Below, piece after piece: positions 8,659-16,771 of a DNA stretch of 64,000 nt (positions are counted from its first letter, which is position 1; each line of letters begins with the position of its first letter). Source of the DNA: Streptosporangium canum. Its GTDB lineage: Bacteria > Actinomycetota > Actinomycetes > Streptosporangiales > Streptosporangiaceae. The stretch is from positions 121,388-185,387 of the forward strand of contig NZ_FOQY01000005.1 in NCBI RefSeq assembly GCF_900113865.1, given 5' to 3'. A program made the translations under genes and the position numbers. The notes beneath the pieces were generated by a model that was given only the letters and a program-made list of their open reading frames with translations, was not told the origin of the DNA and made no database searches.

Positions 8659-8873
8659 ACCTTTCCCCCGGAAAACGTCCGCGGATCTCCAGGGAGAACG
8701 GCCGCGGAGCCGTCGCGCCGGGGAAGGGCCGCCGGCCGTTCCGGCCGGGCGTCCGTGAACCGTTCCGGCGGCCCGGACGTTGTGATCGGTGCCGGGATTG
8801 CGCAACTCCTGATCCCGGAGCGGAGGCGTCCCCCCGGAGGCGGCGTCCTCCGGCAGGACACACAGGAGGTCTC

Positions 8874-9449
8874 ATGCGCCGTGTTCTTGGTATCGCCGCA
8901 GGCCTGGCCCTCATCGCAGCCGCCCTGTCCCCGGTCACCCCCGCCGAAGCCACCTGCCTCGCCGCCGCCAAGAAGTGCGGGCGGGACGCCCTGATCGCCA
9001 TCGACGTGAAGGCCAAGGGCACGCCCCGCGCCCATCCGGGCGGGCGTGTCACCTACGTTCTGGACTACTCCATGACATGGACGCCGTCCTTCGCCCCCTA
9101 CTGGGGTTCCTACTGGGTGGGCGGCAAGTTTCCCCGGGGCGTCCGGGGCCCGGCCAGGGCCGTGCTCTTCGACGAGAAGGGCAAGCGGCTGGCCGCCTTC
9201 GCCTGTCGCAGGCACTCCGACGGCGTCTGGTGCGACACCGGCGGCGCGATCCCGCACCGGGGGCGGATCGTCCTCAGCGCCCGCCTCGCCCGCGGCGGCG
9301 CGGGGGCGGCCGTGGCCAAACTCGGCTTCGACAGCTTCGACGGGCTGAACAAGGAGGAGTTCGCCCGGCACCTCAACCGTGAGAAGTCCCGTGCCGAGTT
9401 CTGCAACTATCGTTTCACCAGGACCGTCACCACGAGGGTGGGCTCTTGA
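8874..9449 (+). CDS. Secreted protein of unknown family
   Basis: 191 aa, ATG after AGGAGGT. A clear Sec signal peptide (MRRVLGIAAGLALIAAALSP, cleavage after AEA near residue 25). The mature part has four to five cysteines (C28, C35, a CRRHSDGVWC pair, and one near the C-terminus) and a beta-rich pattern with aromatic YWGSYWVGGKF. I do not recognise the family. The opening TYVLDYSMTW and the charged-then-aromatic alternation suggest an extracellular immunoglobulin-like fold stabilised by disulfides; that is inference only. Its stop lies 8 bp before the ATG of the next gene. Confidence 0.8.
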   Translation: MRRVLGIAAGLALIAAALSPVTPAEATCLAAAKKCGRDALIAIDVKAKGTPRAHPGGRVTYVLDYSMTWTPSFAPYWGSYWVGGKFPRGVRGPARAVLFDEKGKRLAAFACRRHSDGVWCDTGGAIPHRGRIVLSARLARGGAGAAVAKLGFDSFDGLNKEEFARHLNREKSRAEFCNYRFTRTVTTRVGS

Positions 9450-9460
9450 GGGAGGGCGTC

Positions 9461-9928
9461 ATGAAGGCGGGGGTGAGCGGTGTCCACCACGTCAAGATCT
9501 GGGTGAGCGACCTGGCGCGGAGCCGCTCCTGGTACGAGCGGGTCCTCGGCCTCGAACTGCGCACCAGCTTCGAGGACGACGACGGCGCGGTCAGGGGCAT
9601 GGCCTTCGACGTCCCCGGGGCCGGCCTCCAGCTCGCCCTCCGGGAGAACCCTGAGCTGGCCAGGGCCCTTTCCGGTGCCGACCCCTTCGCCCTCCAGACC
9701 ACCGGGGAAGGGCTCGACGCCTGGGCCGCCCACCTCGACGCCCTCGGCGTCCCGCACAGCCCCGTCGTCAGGGCCTCCGCCGGCCACGTCATGGGTTTCC
9801 TCGACCCCGACGGCCTCCAGATCCGCCTCTATGCCCCCGACGACGGGGGCCACGCCGTCCGGAGCGGCCAGGCGGGCACCTACCGTCCGGGCCCCGTCCC
9901 CGGACCGGACGGCGGCGGCCGGGGCTAG
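9461..9928 (+). CDS. VOC-superfamily (glyoxalase/bleomycin-resistance type) protein
   Basis: 155 aa. ATG 9461 was chosen because GGAGGG lies at 9451-9456. The sequence has two beta-alpha-beta-beta-beta halves; the first metal-side His is in VHHVKIWVSDLARSRSWYE, and the second half ends in GFLDPDGLQIRLY, where the family Glu is replaced by Gln. A loss of the usual metal Glu suggests either a non-metal role or a different metal ligand. Substrate unknown. It shares its stop tetranucleotide CTAG with the convergent TenA gene. Confidence 0.85.
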   Translation: MKAGVSGVHHVKIWVSDLARSRSWYERVLGLELRTSFEDDDGAVRGMAFDVPGAGLQLALRENPELARALSGADPFALQTTGEGLDAWAAHLDALGVPHSPVVRASAGHVMGFLDPDGLQIRLYAPDDGGHAVRSGQAGTYRPGPVPGPDGGGRG

Positions 9929-10620
9929 GCGCCCGCGGCCATGTCGAAGAAGCGCAGCTCCAGCTGTACGGCGCGGCGGAAGAAGTCGAGCACGCGGAGC
10001 TGCCCCTCCGCGGTGAGCTCGGGGCCGAGGCGGTCGAGCTCACCGCGGAGGAACCCCACCCACGCCCGGAACGCCGGCCCCTCGTGCAGGTCGATCCACT
10101 CGCGGTGGACGAAGTTGCCGGGCAGCGGCTCCTCCGCCAGGCTCGCCCAGCCGAGATAGCTCCACTCCGCGACCGACAGCACCGCCAGGACGAGCGGATA
10201 GTCCAGGCTGGTCCTGGCCTCGTCCATCAGGGCGCGGAAGTCGGCCGTCACCGGTTCCAGCGGCGGGGAGGCCAGGTCCTCCGGGGTGGCGCCGAGGGCG
10301 GCCAGCGCGCGGTGGAAGTAGGTCTTCTCCTCGGTCGTGGCGGTCTCGCCGAGGAAGCGGCCGAACGGCACCCGCGACTCGAAGCTGTCCGCGCTGGCCA
10401 CGGCCGCGCCGAGCAGCGCGGTGAAGGAGTCGACGAACTGGAAGTCCTGGACCAGGTAGCGGCGCATGTCGTCGTCGGCGACGTCGCCCCGGGTGATCGA
10501 GGCGGCGAACGGATGGGTCACGACCGCGGTCCACTCCGGCTCGCTCAGCGAGCGCAACCACTCGCTGAACGCGGGGTTGACGGCGCTCGCGCGCCACTCG
10601 TCGTAGGGGACCAGGTCCAC
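9925..10620 (-). CDS. tenA: TenA/thiaminase-II family protein
   Basis: 231 aa, GTG at 10620 preceded by GAGGAGA. All-helical TenA fold: HPFAASITRGDVADDDMRRY, then LVQDFQFVDSF, and the C-terminal helix RAVQLELRFFDMA that carries the conserved Glu. There is no cysteine anywhere in the protein, so it belongs to the cysteine-less (TenA_E-like) branch rather than the classical thiaminase II with a Cys nucleophile. That branch is linked to salvage of degraded thiamin pyrimidines; no thiamin gene or TPP riboswitch is visible nearby. It diverges from a GntR regulator 113 bp away. Confidence 0.85.
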   Translation of the reverse strand: MDLVPYDEWRASAVNPAFSEWLRSLSEPEWTAVVTHPFAASITRGDVADDDMRRYLVQDFQFVDSFTALLGAAVASADSFESRVPFGRFLGETATTEEKTYFHRALAALGATPEDLASPPLEPVTADFRALMDEARTSLDYPLVLAVLSVAEWSYLGWASLAEEPLPGNFVHREWIDLHEGPAFRAWVGFLRGELDRLGPELTAEGQLRVLDFFRRAVQLELRFFDMAAGA

Positions 10621-10733
10621 CGGGCTTCTCCTCGCGATCTGGGGAACGTCGATCAGCGTGAATGCTAGTCCGCCGATGCCGACGGCGGCCGGCGCGCCGG
10701 AGAATCGGACGCCGTCGCCTACGATCACTGGAT

Positions 10734-11414
10734 GTGACCGCCTACCAGGCACTCGCGGCCGACCTGCGTGACCGGATCGTCTCCGGGGAGTTCCAGCCCG
10801 GGGACAGGTTGCCCATCGAGCCCGATCTCTGCGTCCGGTACGGCGTGAGCCGCAGCACGGTCCGTGAGGCGCTGCGCCTGCTGGCCAGCCAGAACCTGAT
10901 CAGGACCGTCCGGGGGACGACCGGCGGCAGCTTCGTCGCCCACCCCGACCCCGACCACATCAGCACCTACCTGGAGACCAGCTTCGACCTGATGCGGGTG
11001 GGCATCGGCCAGCTGATGGAGATCCGCGAGCTGCTGGAGGTCCCCGCCGCCGGGCTGGCCGCGCTGCGCCGTACCGGGGCGGACCTGGAGCGCCTGCGCG
11101 GCTGCATCGTCGGGGCCGGCGGCAGGGAGCCCGGCGAGGTCTTCGCGCCCAACCGCGATTTCCACATCGTCCTGCTCCGCGCGGCCGGCAACCCGCTGCT
11201 GGAGGTCGTCGCCCGGCCGGTCTTCGAGGTGCTGGAGGGCCGCTTCGTCCGCGACCGCGCCCCGCGGGCCGCACTCGACGGCATCGACCGGGAGCACCGC
11301 GACATCCTGCGCCACATCGAGGCGGGCGACGCCGAGGGGGCGCGGCGGGCCGCCCTGGAACACCTGGACAACCTCCGCACCGCCTACTACCCCAGCGTGG
11401 AGCCTCAGCCGTAG
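10734..11414 (+). CDS. GntR-family regulator, FCD (FadR-like) subfamily
   Basis: 226 aa. The GTG at 10734 is probably leaderless: TACGAT lies 8 nt upstream and there is no ribosome site. The N-terminal winged helix spans residues 1-70 (GDRLPIEPDLCVRYGVSRST), followed by an all-helical FCD ligand domain with the metal-binding pattern D/E..H..H (RDFHIVLL, REHRDILRHI). It likely responds to an acyl or carboxylate effector. The position next to the MaoC - acyl-CoA dehydrogenase - CitE genes and opposite tenA makes either a plausible target; no operator could be assigned. Confidence 0.88.
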   Translation: MTAYQALAADLRDRIVSGEFQPGDRLPIEPDLCVRYGVSRSTVREALRLLASQNLIRTVRGTTGGSFVAHPDPDHISTYLETSFDLMRVGIGQLMEIRELLEVPAAGLAALRRTGADLERLRGCIVGAGGREPGEVFAPNRDFHIVLLRAAGNPLLEVVARPVFEVLEGRFVRDRAPRAALDGIDREHRDILRHIEAGDAEGARRAALEHLDNLRTAYYPSVEPQP

Positions 11415-11492
11415 CCCTCGGCCCGGCCGTCCCGCCATGCCCCGTACGGCCGGCGCCACCTGGCCGTCGCGTGGAAACCACCAAGCAAGCCA

Positions 11493-11522
11493 TTGACCAT
11501 CAAAACGTCAGACTATTAGCGT
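11493..11522 (+). promoter_or_regulatory. Probable promoter of the MaoC gene
   Basis: TTGACC (11493-11498) and TAGCGT (11517-11522) are spaced by 18 nt in a locally A/T-rich stretch, 29 nt before the GTG start. The flanking AACGTCAGAC and TTAGCGTCAA could be half-sites of an operator. Confidence 0.45.
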
Positions 11523-11550
11523 CAAGGTTCCGTCGTTCAGGGAGAGATCC

Positions 11551-12069
11551 GTGACCGTGCACGAACCCGGCCTGGGCCGGTACTACGAGGACTTCGTCGT
11601 CGGCGACGTCTACCAGCACCCGCTCGGCCGCACGATCAGCGAGGCCGACAACACCTGGTTCACCCTGCTGACGATGAACACCAACCAGAACCACTTCAAC
11701 GCCCACTTCGCCGGGCGCGCCCCGGTCGGGAAGATCATCGTCAACTCGGGGCTGACCGTGGCGATCGTCCTGGGCATCTCGGTGATCGACGTCAGCCAGA
11801 CCGCGCTGATGAACCTCGGCTGGGACGAGATCAAGCTGACCCACCCGGTGTTCCTGGGCGACACTCTCTACGCCGAGTCGATCGTGGTGGACAAGCGGGA
11901 GTCCGGGTCGCGGCCCTACGCCGGGATCGTCACCTGTCGCACGCGCGGCCTCAACCAGGACGGCGACGAGGTCATGTCCTGGCGCCGCACCGTGATGGTC
12001 TACCGCCGCGACGCCCCGCACGACAAGAACTACTTCCCGCGGGCCAAGACCGGGCCGCTGACGACATGA
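11551..12069 (+). CDS. MaoC-family (R)-specific enoyl-CoA hydratase
   Basis: 172 aa hot-dog fold hydratase. GTG 11551 follows GGGAGAG. The MaoC signature is seen as TISEADNTWFTLLTMNTNQN (residues about 28-47), with HFNAHFAG and the catalytic Asp/His pair, and an overhanging segment TALMNLGWDEIKLTHPVFLGD. It resembles the MaoC proteins that sit beside fadE and citE genes in actinomycetes (for example the Rv2499c neighbourhood of M. tuberculosis). Predicted to hydrate a branched or dicarboxylic 2-enoyl-CoA such as mesaconyl- or itaconyl-type substrates. First gene of the catabolic set. Confidence 0.85.
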   Translation: MTVHEPGLGRYYEDFVVGDVYQHPLGRTISEADNTWFTLLTMNTNQNHFNAHFAGRAPVGKIIVNSGLTVAIVLGISVIDVSQTALMNLGWDEIKLTHPVFLGDTLYAESIVVDKRESGSRPYAGIVTCRTRGLNQDGDEVMSWRRTVMVYRRDAPHDKNYFPRAKTGPLTT

Positions 12070-12179
12070 GGGGCGCGTCCGGGCAGTGGGGGGAGTCCCC
12101 GCCCGAGCTGGCCGCCGCCCCGCCCGCCGCCGCCCGGACCGCCGATGACGCGGGCCCGCGGCCGGAGACGGACCCGTGA
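12066..12179 (+). CDS. Possible 37-aa coupled mini-gene
   Basis: ATG 12066 overlaps the MaoC stop (ATGA) and the frame runs 37 codons, with G or C in nearly every third position, before TGA at 12177. The peptide begins MRGASGQWGES and is Ala/Pro-rich. It could equally be an open frame by chance in GC-rich spacer DNA between the MaoC and acyl-CoA dehydrogenase genes. Confidence 0.25.
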   Translation: MRGASGQWGESPPELAAAPPAAARTADDAGPRPETDP

Positions 12180-12249
12180 CCGGTGAGACTCCCCGCCGCG
12201 GCCCCTTGCCCGGTGGCCGCCGGCTTCCCGCGTTCGAAAGGACCCCGCC

Positions 12250-13410
12250 ATGGATTTCGAGCTGAACGACGAACAGCGGCTGTTCCGCCGGACCCTCCGG
12301 GAGTTCGTGGACAAGGAGATCGTGCCGGTCGCCTCGGAGTGGGAGCGGACGGGCCGCTACCCCACCGAGATCGTCGAGCGGTTCAGGCAGATGGGGCTGT
12401 TCGGGATGACGATCCCCGAGCAGTACGGCGGGCTGGCGCTGGACCGGGTGTCGTTCGCGCTGGTCTTCGAGGAGATCGCGCGAGGATGGATGGGGGTGGC
12501 CGGGGTGCTCGGCTCGCACTCGCTGGCCTCCTGGATGATCGCCGAGCACGGCACCGAGGAGCAGCGCGACGCCTACCTCCCGGACCTGGCCACCGGTGCC
12601 CGCCGTACCGGGATCGCGCTGACCGAACCGGCCGCCGGCACCGACCTGCAGGGCATCCAGACCCGGGCGGTCCGTGACGGCGACCACTACGTGATCAACG
12701 GCACCAAGACGTGGATCACCAACGCCCGGCACGCCGACCCGATGCCCGTCCTGGTCAAGACCTCCGTCACCGAGCCCGCGCACCGCGGCATGTCCCTGAT
12801 CCTGGTCGAGGCCGGCACCTCGGGCTACACCGTCAGCCGGGACCTGCCCAAGCTCGGTTACAAGGGCACCGAGACCTGCGAGATCGTGCTGGAGGACGTC
12901 CGCGTCCCGGCGTCGCGGCTGCTCGGCGGGGTCGAGGGGCGGGGCATGCAGCAGGCGCTGTCGGCCCTGGAGCTCGGCCGGGTCAACATCGCCGCCCGCG
13001 CGGTCGGCATCTCCCAGTGCGCCTACGACGCCGCGCTGAACTACTCGCGCGAGCGTCACGCCTTCGGCCATCCCATCGCCGACTTCCAGGCGATCCAGCT
13101 CAAGCTCGCCGACATGGCCACCGACATCCAGGCGGCCCGGCTGCTCACCTACTGGGCGGCGACCCGCTCCGAGAGCGGCGCGGTCAACTCCGAGGCCGCG
13201 ATGGCCAAGTACTTCGCGTCGGAGGTCGCGCTGCGGGTCACCATGGAGGCCATGCGGATCCACGGAGGGTACGGCTACTCCCAGGAGTTCGTCATCGAAC
13301 GCCTCTACCGCGACGCGCCCCTGATGGCCATCGGCGAGGGCACCAACGACGTCCAGCGGATGGTCATCGCCAGATCCCTCATCTCCGGTACCGCCAAGGT
13401 GGGCTGGTGA
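12250..13410 (+). CDS. Acyl-CoA dehydrogenase
   Basis: 386-aa FAD enzyme with standard family length. It shows the N-terminal helical domain (FELNDEQRLFRRTLREFVDK), the signature ITNARHADPM around W-ITNA, the beta-barrel, and the C-terminal helices with R-HAFG-P-IADFQAIQLKLADM and the IHGGYGYSQEF motif, followed by GEGTNDVQRMVIAR. The catalytic base is likely the Glu of IGEGTN. It oxidises an acyl-CoA to a 2-enoyl-CoA and passes electrons to ETF. The neighbours (MaoC hydratase, CitE lyase) suggest a branched-chain or C5-dicarboxylic substrate. Confidence 0.93.
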   Translation: MDFELNDEQRLFRRTLREFVDKEIVPVASEWERTGRYPTEIVERFRQMGLFGMTIPEQYGGLALDRVSFALVFEEIARGWMGVAGVLGSHSLASWMIAEHGTEEQRDAYLPDLATGARRTGIALTEPAAGTDLQGIQTRAVRDGDHYVINGTKTWITNARHADPMPVLVKTSVTEPAHRGMSLILVEAGTSGYTVSRDLPKLGYKGTETCEIVLEDVRVPASRLLGGVEGRGMQQALSALELGRVNIAARAVGISQCAYDAALNYSRERHAFGHPIADFQAIQLKLADMATDIQAARLLTYWAATRSESGAVNSEAAMAKYFASEVALRVTMEAMRIHGGYGYSQEFVIERLYRDAPLMAIGEGTNDVQRMVIARSLISGTAKVGW

Positions 13411-13432
13411 ACGGTGACGCTAGGGTCGGGTG

Positions 13433-14263
13433 GTGATCCGATCTGCGCTGTATGTCCCGGGTGACCAGCCCGGCAAGCTCGCCAAGGCACTCGACCGGGG
13501 CTCCGACTCACTGATCGTCGACCTGGAGGACGCGGTCCTGCCCGCGCACAAGGCCGAGGCCCGCGCCGCCGTGGCCGGCTGGCTGCGCGGGCTGGGGCCC
13601 GGCGGCCCGGAGATCTACGTCCGGGTGAATCCGGGTGAGGCCGGCCACGAGGACCTCCGGGCGGTGGCCCTGCCGGGCGTGCGCGGGGTCTGCGTGGCGA
13701 AGACCGAGTCGGCCGCCGAGCTTGACGCCGTGGACGCCGTGCTCACCGCCGCCGAGGCCGCCGAGGGCCTGCCCGGCGGCTCGATCGCGGTCTGCCCGCT
13801 GCTGGAGAGTGCCGGTGCGGTCCTGTCGGCGCCGGAGATCGCCCGGGCACCCCGCGTCCTCCGGCTGCAGATCGGCGAGGCCGACCTGCGTGCCGAACTC
13901 GGCGTCGAGACCGGTCCCGACGAGCGCGAGCTGCTCTGGGCCCGATCCCAGGTCGTCCTGGCCTCGGCGGCCGCCCGGCTCGTCCCGCCCCTCGCCCCGG
14001 TCAGCACCGACTTCCGCGACCTCGACGCCCTGCGCGCCTCCACCGTCGCCCTGAGACGCCTGGGGTTCCGTGGCCGCGCCTGTATCCACCCCGCCCAGCT
14101 CGCCGTGGTCAACGAGGTCTTCACCCCCACCGGGGAGGAGCTCGCCCAGGCCCGCGACCTGATCGCCCGGTTCGAGGCCGCCGGAACCGGAGTCGTCACC
14201 GACGCCCGGGGCCGGATGGTCGACGAGGCGGTCGTACGCGCCGCCCGCCGCCTCCTATCCTGA
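13433..14263 (+). CDS. citE: HpcH/HpaI-type CoA-ester lyase (CitE-like)
   Basis: 276 aa TIM-barrel lyase. RSALYVPGDQPGKLAKAL and DLEDAVLPAHKAEAR hold the N-terminal motifs; the metal Glu and Asp are in LLESAGAV and GEADLRAELG. There is no CitD or CitF, so it is a stand-alone CitE-like protein acting on beta-hydroxyacyl-CoA esters (citramalyl- or malyl-CoA type), as known for Rv2498c and CLYBL. Starts with GTG 13433 (GTG 13430 also possible); TAGGGT lies 7 nt upstream and there is no ribosome site, which points to a leaderless transcript. It overlaps the likely -10 of the HIT gene. Confidence 0.85.
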   Translation: MIRSALYVPGDQPGKLAKALDRGSDSLIVDLEDAVLPAHKAEARAAVAGWLRGLGPGGPEIYVRVNPGEAGHEDLRAVALPGVRGVCVAKTESAAELDAVDAVLTAAEAAEGLPGGSIAVCPLLESAGAVLSAPEIARAPRVLRLQIGEADLRAELGVETGPDERELLWARSQVVLASAAARLVPPLAPVSTDFRDLDALRASTVALRRLGFRGRACIHPAQLAVVNEVFTPTGEELAQARDLIARFEAAGTGVVTDARGRMVDEAVVRAARRLLS

Positions 14264-14267
14264 GGGG

Positions 14268-14696
14268 ATGCCAGCCGGAGAATGTTCGTTCTGCGCCATC
14301 GGGGCGGGGGAGCAGCCGGGCCATGTGGTGCTCTCCGACGAGGTGGCCGTGGCCTTCCTGGACACGCGCCCGGTCTTCAAGGGCCACGTCCTGGTGGCGC
14401 CCAGGGCCCACGTCGAGACGCTCCCCGACCTGCCGTCGCCGGCGGTCGGCCCGTTCTTCGAGCGGGTCCGCTCCGTCACCGCCGCCGTCGAACAGGGCCT
14501 GGAGGCGGGCGGCACGTTCGTCGCGATGAACAACCGGATCAGCCAGAGCGTCCCGCACCTCCACGTCCACGTCGTCCCCCGCAACCGCAAGGACGGCCTG
14601 CGCGGCTTCTTCTGGCCCCGCACCACCTACGCCGACCCCGCCGAGGCCGAGTCCTACGCCCTCCGCATCCGCAAGGCCCTCGAACCGAACCCCTGA
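14268..14696 (+). CDS. HIT-family nucleotide hydrolase
   Basis: 142 aa. The histidine triad HLHVHVVPR is at residues 97-105, with a CxxC pair at 6 and 9 (CSFC) as in zinc-binding HIT proteins. Expected to hydrolyse adenosine phosphoramidate or dinucleoside polyphosphate bonds. ATG 14268 has TATCCT 6 nt upstream and no ribosome site. Residues 78-88 are encoded by a 33-bp segment that recurs exactly at 19218-19250. The gene is intact. Confidence 0.9.
   Translation: MPAGECSFCAIGAGEQPGHVVLSDEVAVAFLDTRPVFKGHVLVAPRAHVETLPDLPSPAVGPFFERVRSVTAAVEQGLEAGGTFVAMNNRISQSVPHLHVHVVPRNRKDGLRGFFWPRTTYADPAEAESYALRIRKALEPNP
14499..14531 (+). repeat. 33-bp direct repeat, left copy (inside the HIT gene)
   Basis: Codons 78-88 of the HIT gene (from CTGGAGGCGGGCGG to GCGATGAAC) are identical to 19218-19250. 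The two copies bracket a 4.7-kb block of unusual gene content. The identity ends abruptly on both sides. Confidence 0.85.
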
Positions 14697-14767
14697 GCCG
14701 CTGGGTTCATGGGATGGCGGTGAGGAGTCCCGCAGGGTCATGATGGTTGCCTGGAGGTGGTGCAGAC

Positions 14768-16771
14768 GTGGGGGAGACGCCTGCGGTGATGCCGGGGACC
14801 GGGCCGCTCGCGCCGGACTTCAACGGGATCGACCCGGCGCTCATGAAGGGCTTCATCGCCGATCTGGAGCGGGCGGGGAAAGCGATCGCCGAGTATGGCG
14901 AGGCGATCCGCCGGGAACTGGCTGCTGTAGACCTTTCCGCCCCGGGCATCGCTTCCATCAGGGAGATCGGCGGATGGGCCGAAGAACAGCTTCCCCGGCT
15001 CCGGCAGCGGATGGAGACCATCGAAGTCATGCCCGCCGTATTGCTGGGGAGCAAGCTGGAACCATACTCGGAGGGGGCGCTGCCCGCTCCGGCGGAGGCT
15101 CAGAGGCAGGGCGCCGAACTGGGCAAGCGAGCCGCCGCCGTCGATCCGGAGGCGTTCTCTCTCACGGGTCCGTATCCCACCGAAAGACTGGCTGCCCTCG
15201 TCAACGAGCTGAAAGCTCACCAGAGCGATCCGAACTTCACCGCCGCGTTCTTCGCGGCGCTCGGTCCCGCCGGGACCCGAAAATTCGGCGAAAAACTTCG
15301 TCGCCTTGAAAAGGCCGACGACGCACTCGGCGTCGCCGGTACGGCTTTGGGCGCCGCGGTCAGGGGCGGGCCCAAGGTTCCCGGGTTCGCTCAGGTCATG
15401 GGAGCGGTGAAGAAGGCCGGAGCCAAGGACATCGAGGGGTTCGCCGAGCTGCTGAACTCCGGCGACTATCCGGACGTGTGGCTGGCCGAGATCGTCGCGC
15501 CTATGCTGGCGGCGGACAGCCACGTCAGCGGCGAGACCCTCGGTAAACTGCTGAATGCTCTGGGCAACAACCCCGTCGCCGCCAGGCTCGCGATCAGCTC
15601 GGTCACCGACATCAGCCCGGTTCCCGCCTCCGCCAAGACCCCCTTCGGAATGCTGCCCAGCAGCCCTCAGGTGTGGAAAGCCCGGCCGGATCTGGCCGCG
15701 TTTCTCAAAACGCTCAATGAACGGGTGCACTGGCAACCCGAGGCGGCGAAGGGGTTCGGACGGATGCTGGCAGCCGCGTCCGGTGCCTACGACGAGGCGC
15801 AAGGCAAGCACAGCCAGGAAGCCGCGTTCTTCGCGTATACGGTGATGACCAGCGTCGACGATCTGAAACTGGGCGACGCCACCCGGCCGCACCTGTCAGA
15901 GATCGCGGGCTCGTACGCCGCCGAGATCACTCTGGGCGCCAACATCGGCGACGCCGACATGACCAAGGACAGCGCGCTCCGGCTCACCCCCGGTCTTTTT
16001 GAGCCGACCACGGTTCCCGGTCTGCGCGGCGCGTTCCGGCTCAGTCCCGAGGACACCTTCCGCTTCCTCACCACCTTCGCCGGGACCGCTGAAGCCCGCG
16101 CCCCGTTCGAGGCAGGTATGGGCGAACTCACCCAGCGACTCCTCCCCGAGGCGTCCCGCCTGGCCAAGCGCACCGAGGACGTCACAGCCCTGGACAACCT
16201 GTTCACCGCTCTCGGAAACGTGCGTGGTTTCGAACTGGCTGCCGCCGTACGGGTGCTTAAACCCTCGGACGAGGAAGCTGAAAGCGCGAAAGACGCGGAG
16301 GATCTTCTGGTTGGTGCTCTCATGGGTGTCGCCGGACTTATCCCGCCTTTTTCTATATACGCAAAAACTTGGACCGGAATTTGCGCAGGGAAAGCCGCAT
16401 ATGACACCTATGGTCCTCAATCTGAGGAGAAGGTGGAAAAACTTCGAGAACTGGACGGCGCGGAAACCTTGGGTCGCCAGTACGCGGTGGCCCAACTCCT
16501 CATGAAGCAGGGCTTCGCTCCTGGAACGCCGCCGTCCGGTATGGCTATCGCCGACTCAAACGGAAATTTGCGCCCGTTCAGTGAGATCGCCAAGCAGGGC
16601 GATGTGGGCATGAAGGCACTGGAACAGTGGTTTATTGATAATGGTATGGGCGGTAAGGACAAGTTGAGCATCGGAGAGTTGAGCATCGCGCTTGCCGGTC
16701 GTTTCGATGGACGTAAGGACCCTAGCTTCCAGCGTGCGGGTCTCTATGAGAAGGGACTCACAACCGATTAA
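14768..16771 (+). CDS. Large WXG-like (possible type VII-associated) protein, function unknown
   Basis: 667 aa, GTG 14768 with GGAGGTGG nine bases upstream. Residues 1-85 look like a helical-hairpin WXG-type module (FIADLERAGKAIAEYGEA, then IREIGGWAEEQLPRLRQRM with W70). A long, mainly helical middle follows with no recognised catalytic motif; the overall plan resembles actinobacterial DUF6571-type proteins, which I cannot confirm. From about 16260 to the stop, codon use changes (ATA, AAA, TTT, ATT, GAA common), unlike the first 500 codons. A hydrophobic stretch near residue 520 (LVGALMGVAGLIPPFSIYA) could span or insert in a membrane. No signal peptide. Its 3' end overlaps the convergent lipoprotein gene by 14 bp. 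Confidence 0.75.
   Translation: MGETPAVMPGTGPLAPDFNGIDPALMKGFIADLERAGKAIAEYGEAIRRELAAVDLSAPGIASIREIGGWAEEQLPRLRQRMETIEVMPAVLLGSKLEPYSEGALPAPAEAQRQGAELGKRAAAVDPEAFSLTGPYPTERLAALVNELKAHQSDPNFTAAFFAALGPAGTRKFGEKLRRLEKADDALGVAGTALGAAVRGGPKVPGFAQVMGAVKKAGAKDIEGFAELLNSGDYPDVWLAEIVAPMLAADSHVSGETLGKLLNALGNNPVAARLAISSVTDISPVPASAKTPFGMLPSSPQVWKARPDLAAFLKTLNERVHWQPEAAKGFGRMLAAASGAYDEAQGKHSQEAAFFAYTVMTSVDDLKLGDATRPHLSEIAGSYAAEITLGANIGDADMTKDSALRLTPGLFEPTTVPGLRGAFRLSPEDTFRFLTTFAGTAEARAPFEAGMGELTQRLLPEASRLAKRTEDVTALDNLFTALGNVRGFELAAAVRVLKPSDEEAESAKDAEDLLVGALMGVAGLIPPFSIYAKTWTGICAGKAAYDTYGPQSEEKVEKLRELDGAETLGRQYAVAQLLMKQGFAPGTPPSGMAIADSNGNLRPFSEIAKQGDVGMKALEQWFIDNGMGGKDKLSIGELSIALAGRFDGRKDPSFQRAGLYEKGLTTD

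Larger units (their letters stand above)
8112..8873. other. 762-bp non-coding interval with two strong inverted repeats
   Basis: No convincing gene: the open frames here lack ribosome sites and have no codon-position bias. It holds a 10-bp inverted repeat at 8322-8360, a 13-bp hairpin at 8618-8658, and the leader of the secreted protein at 8874, with AGGAGGT directly before its ATG. Confidence 0.6.
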
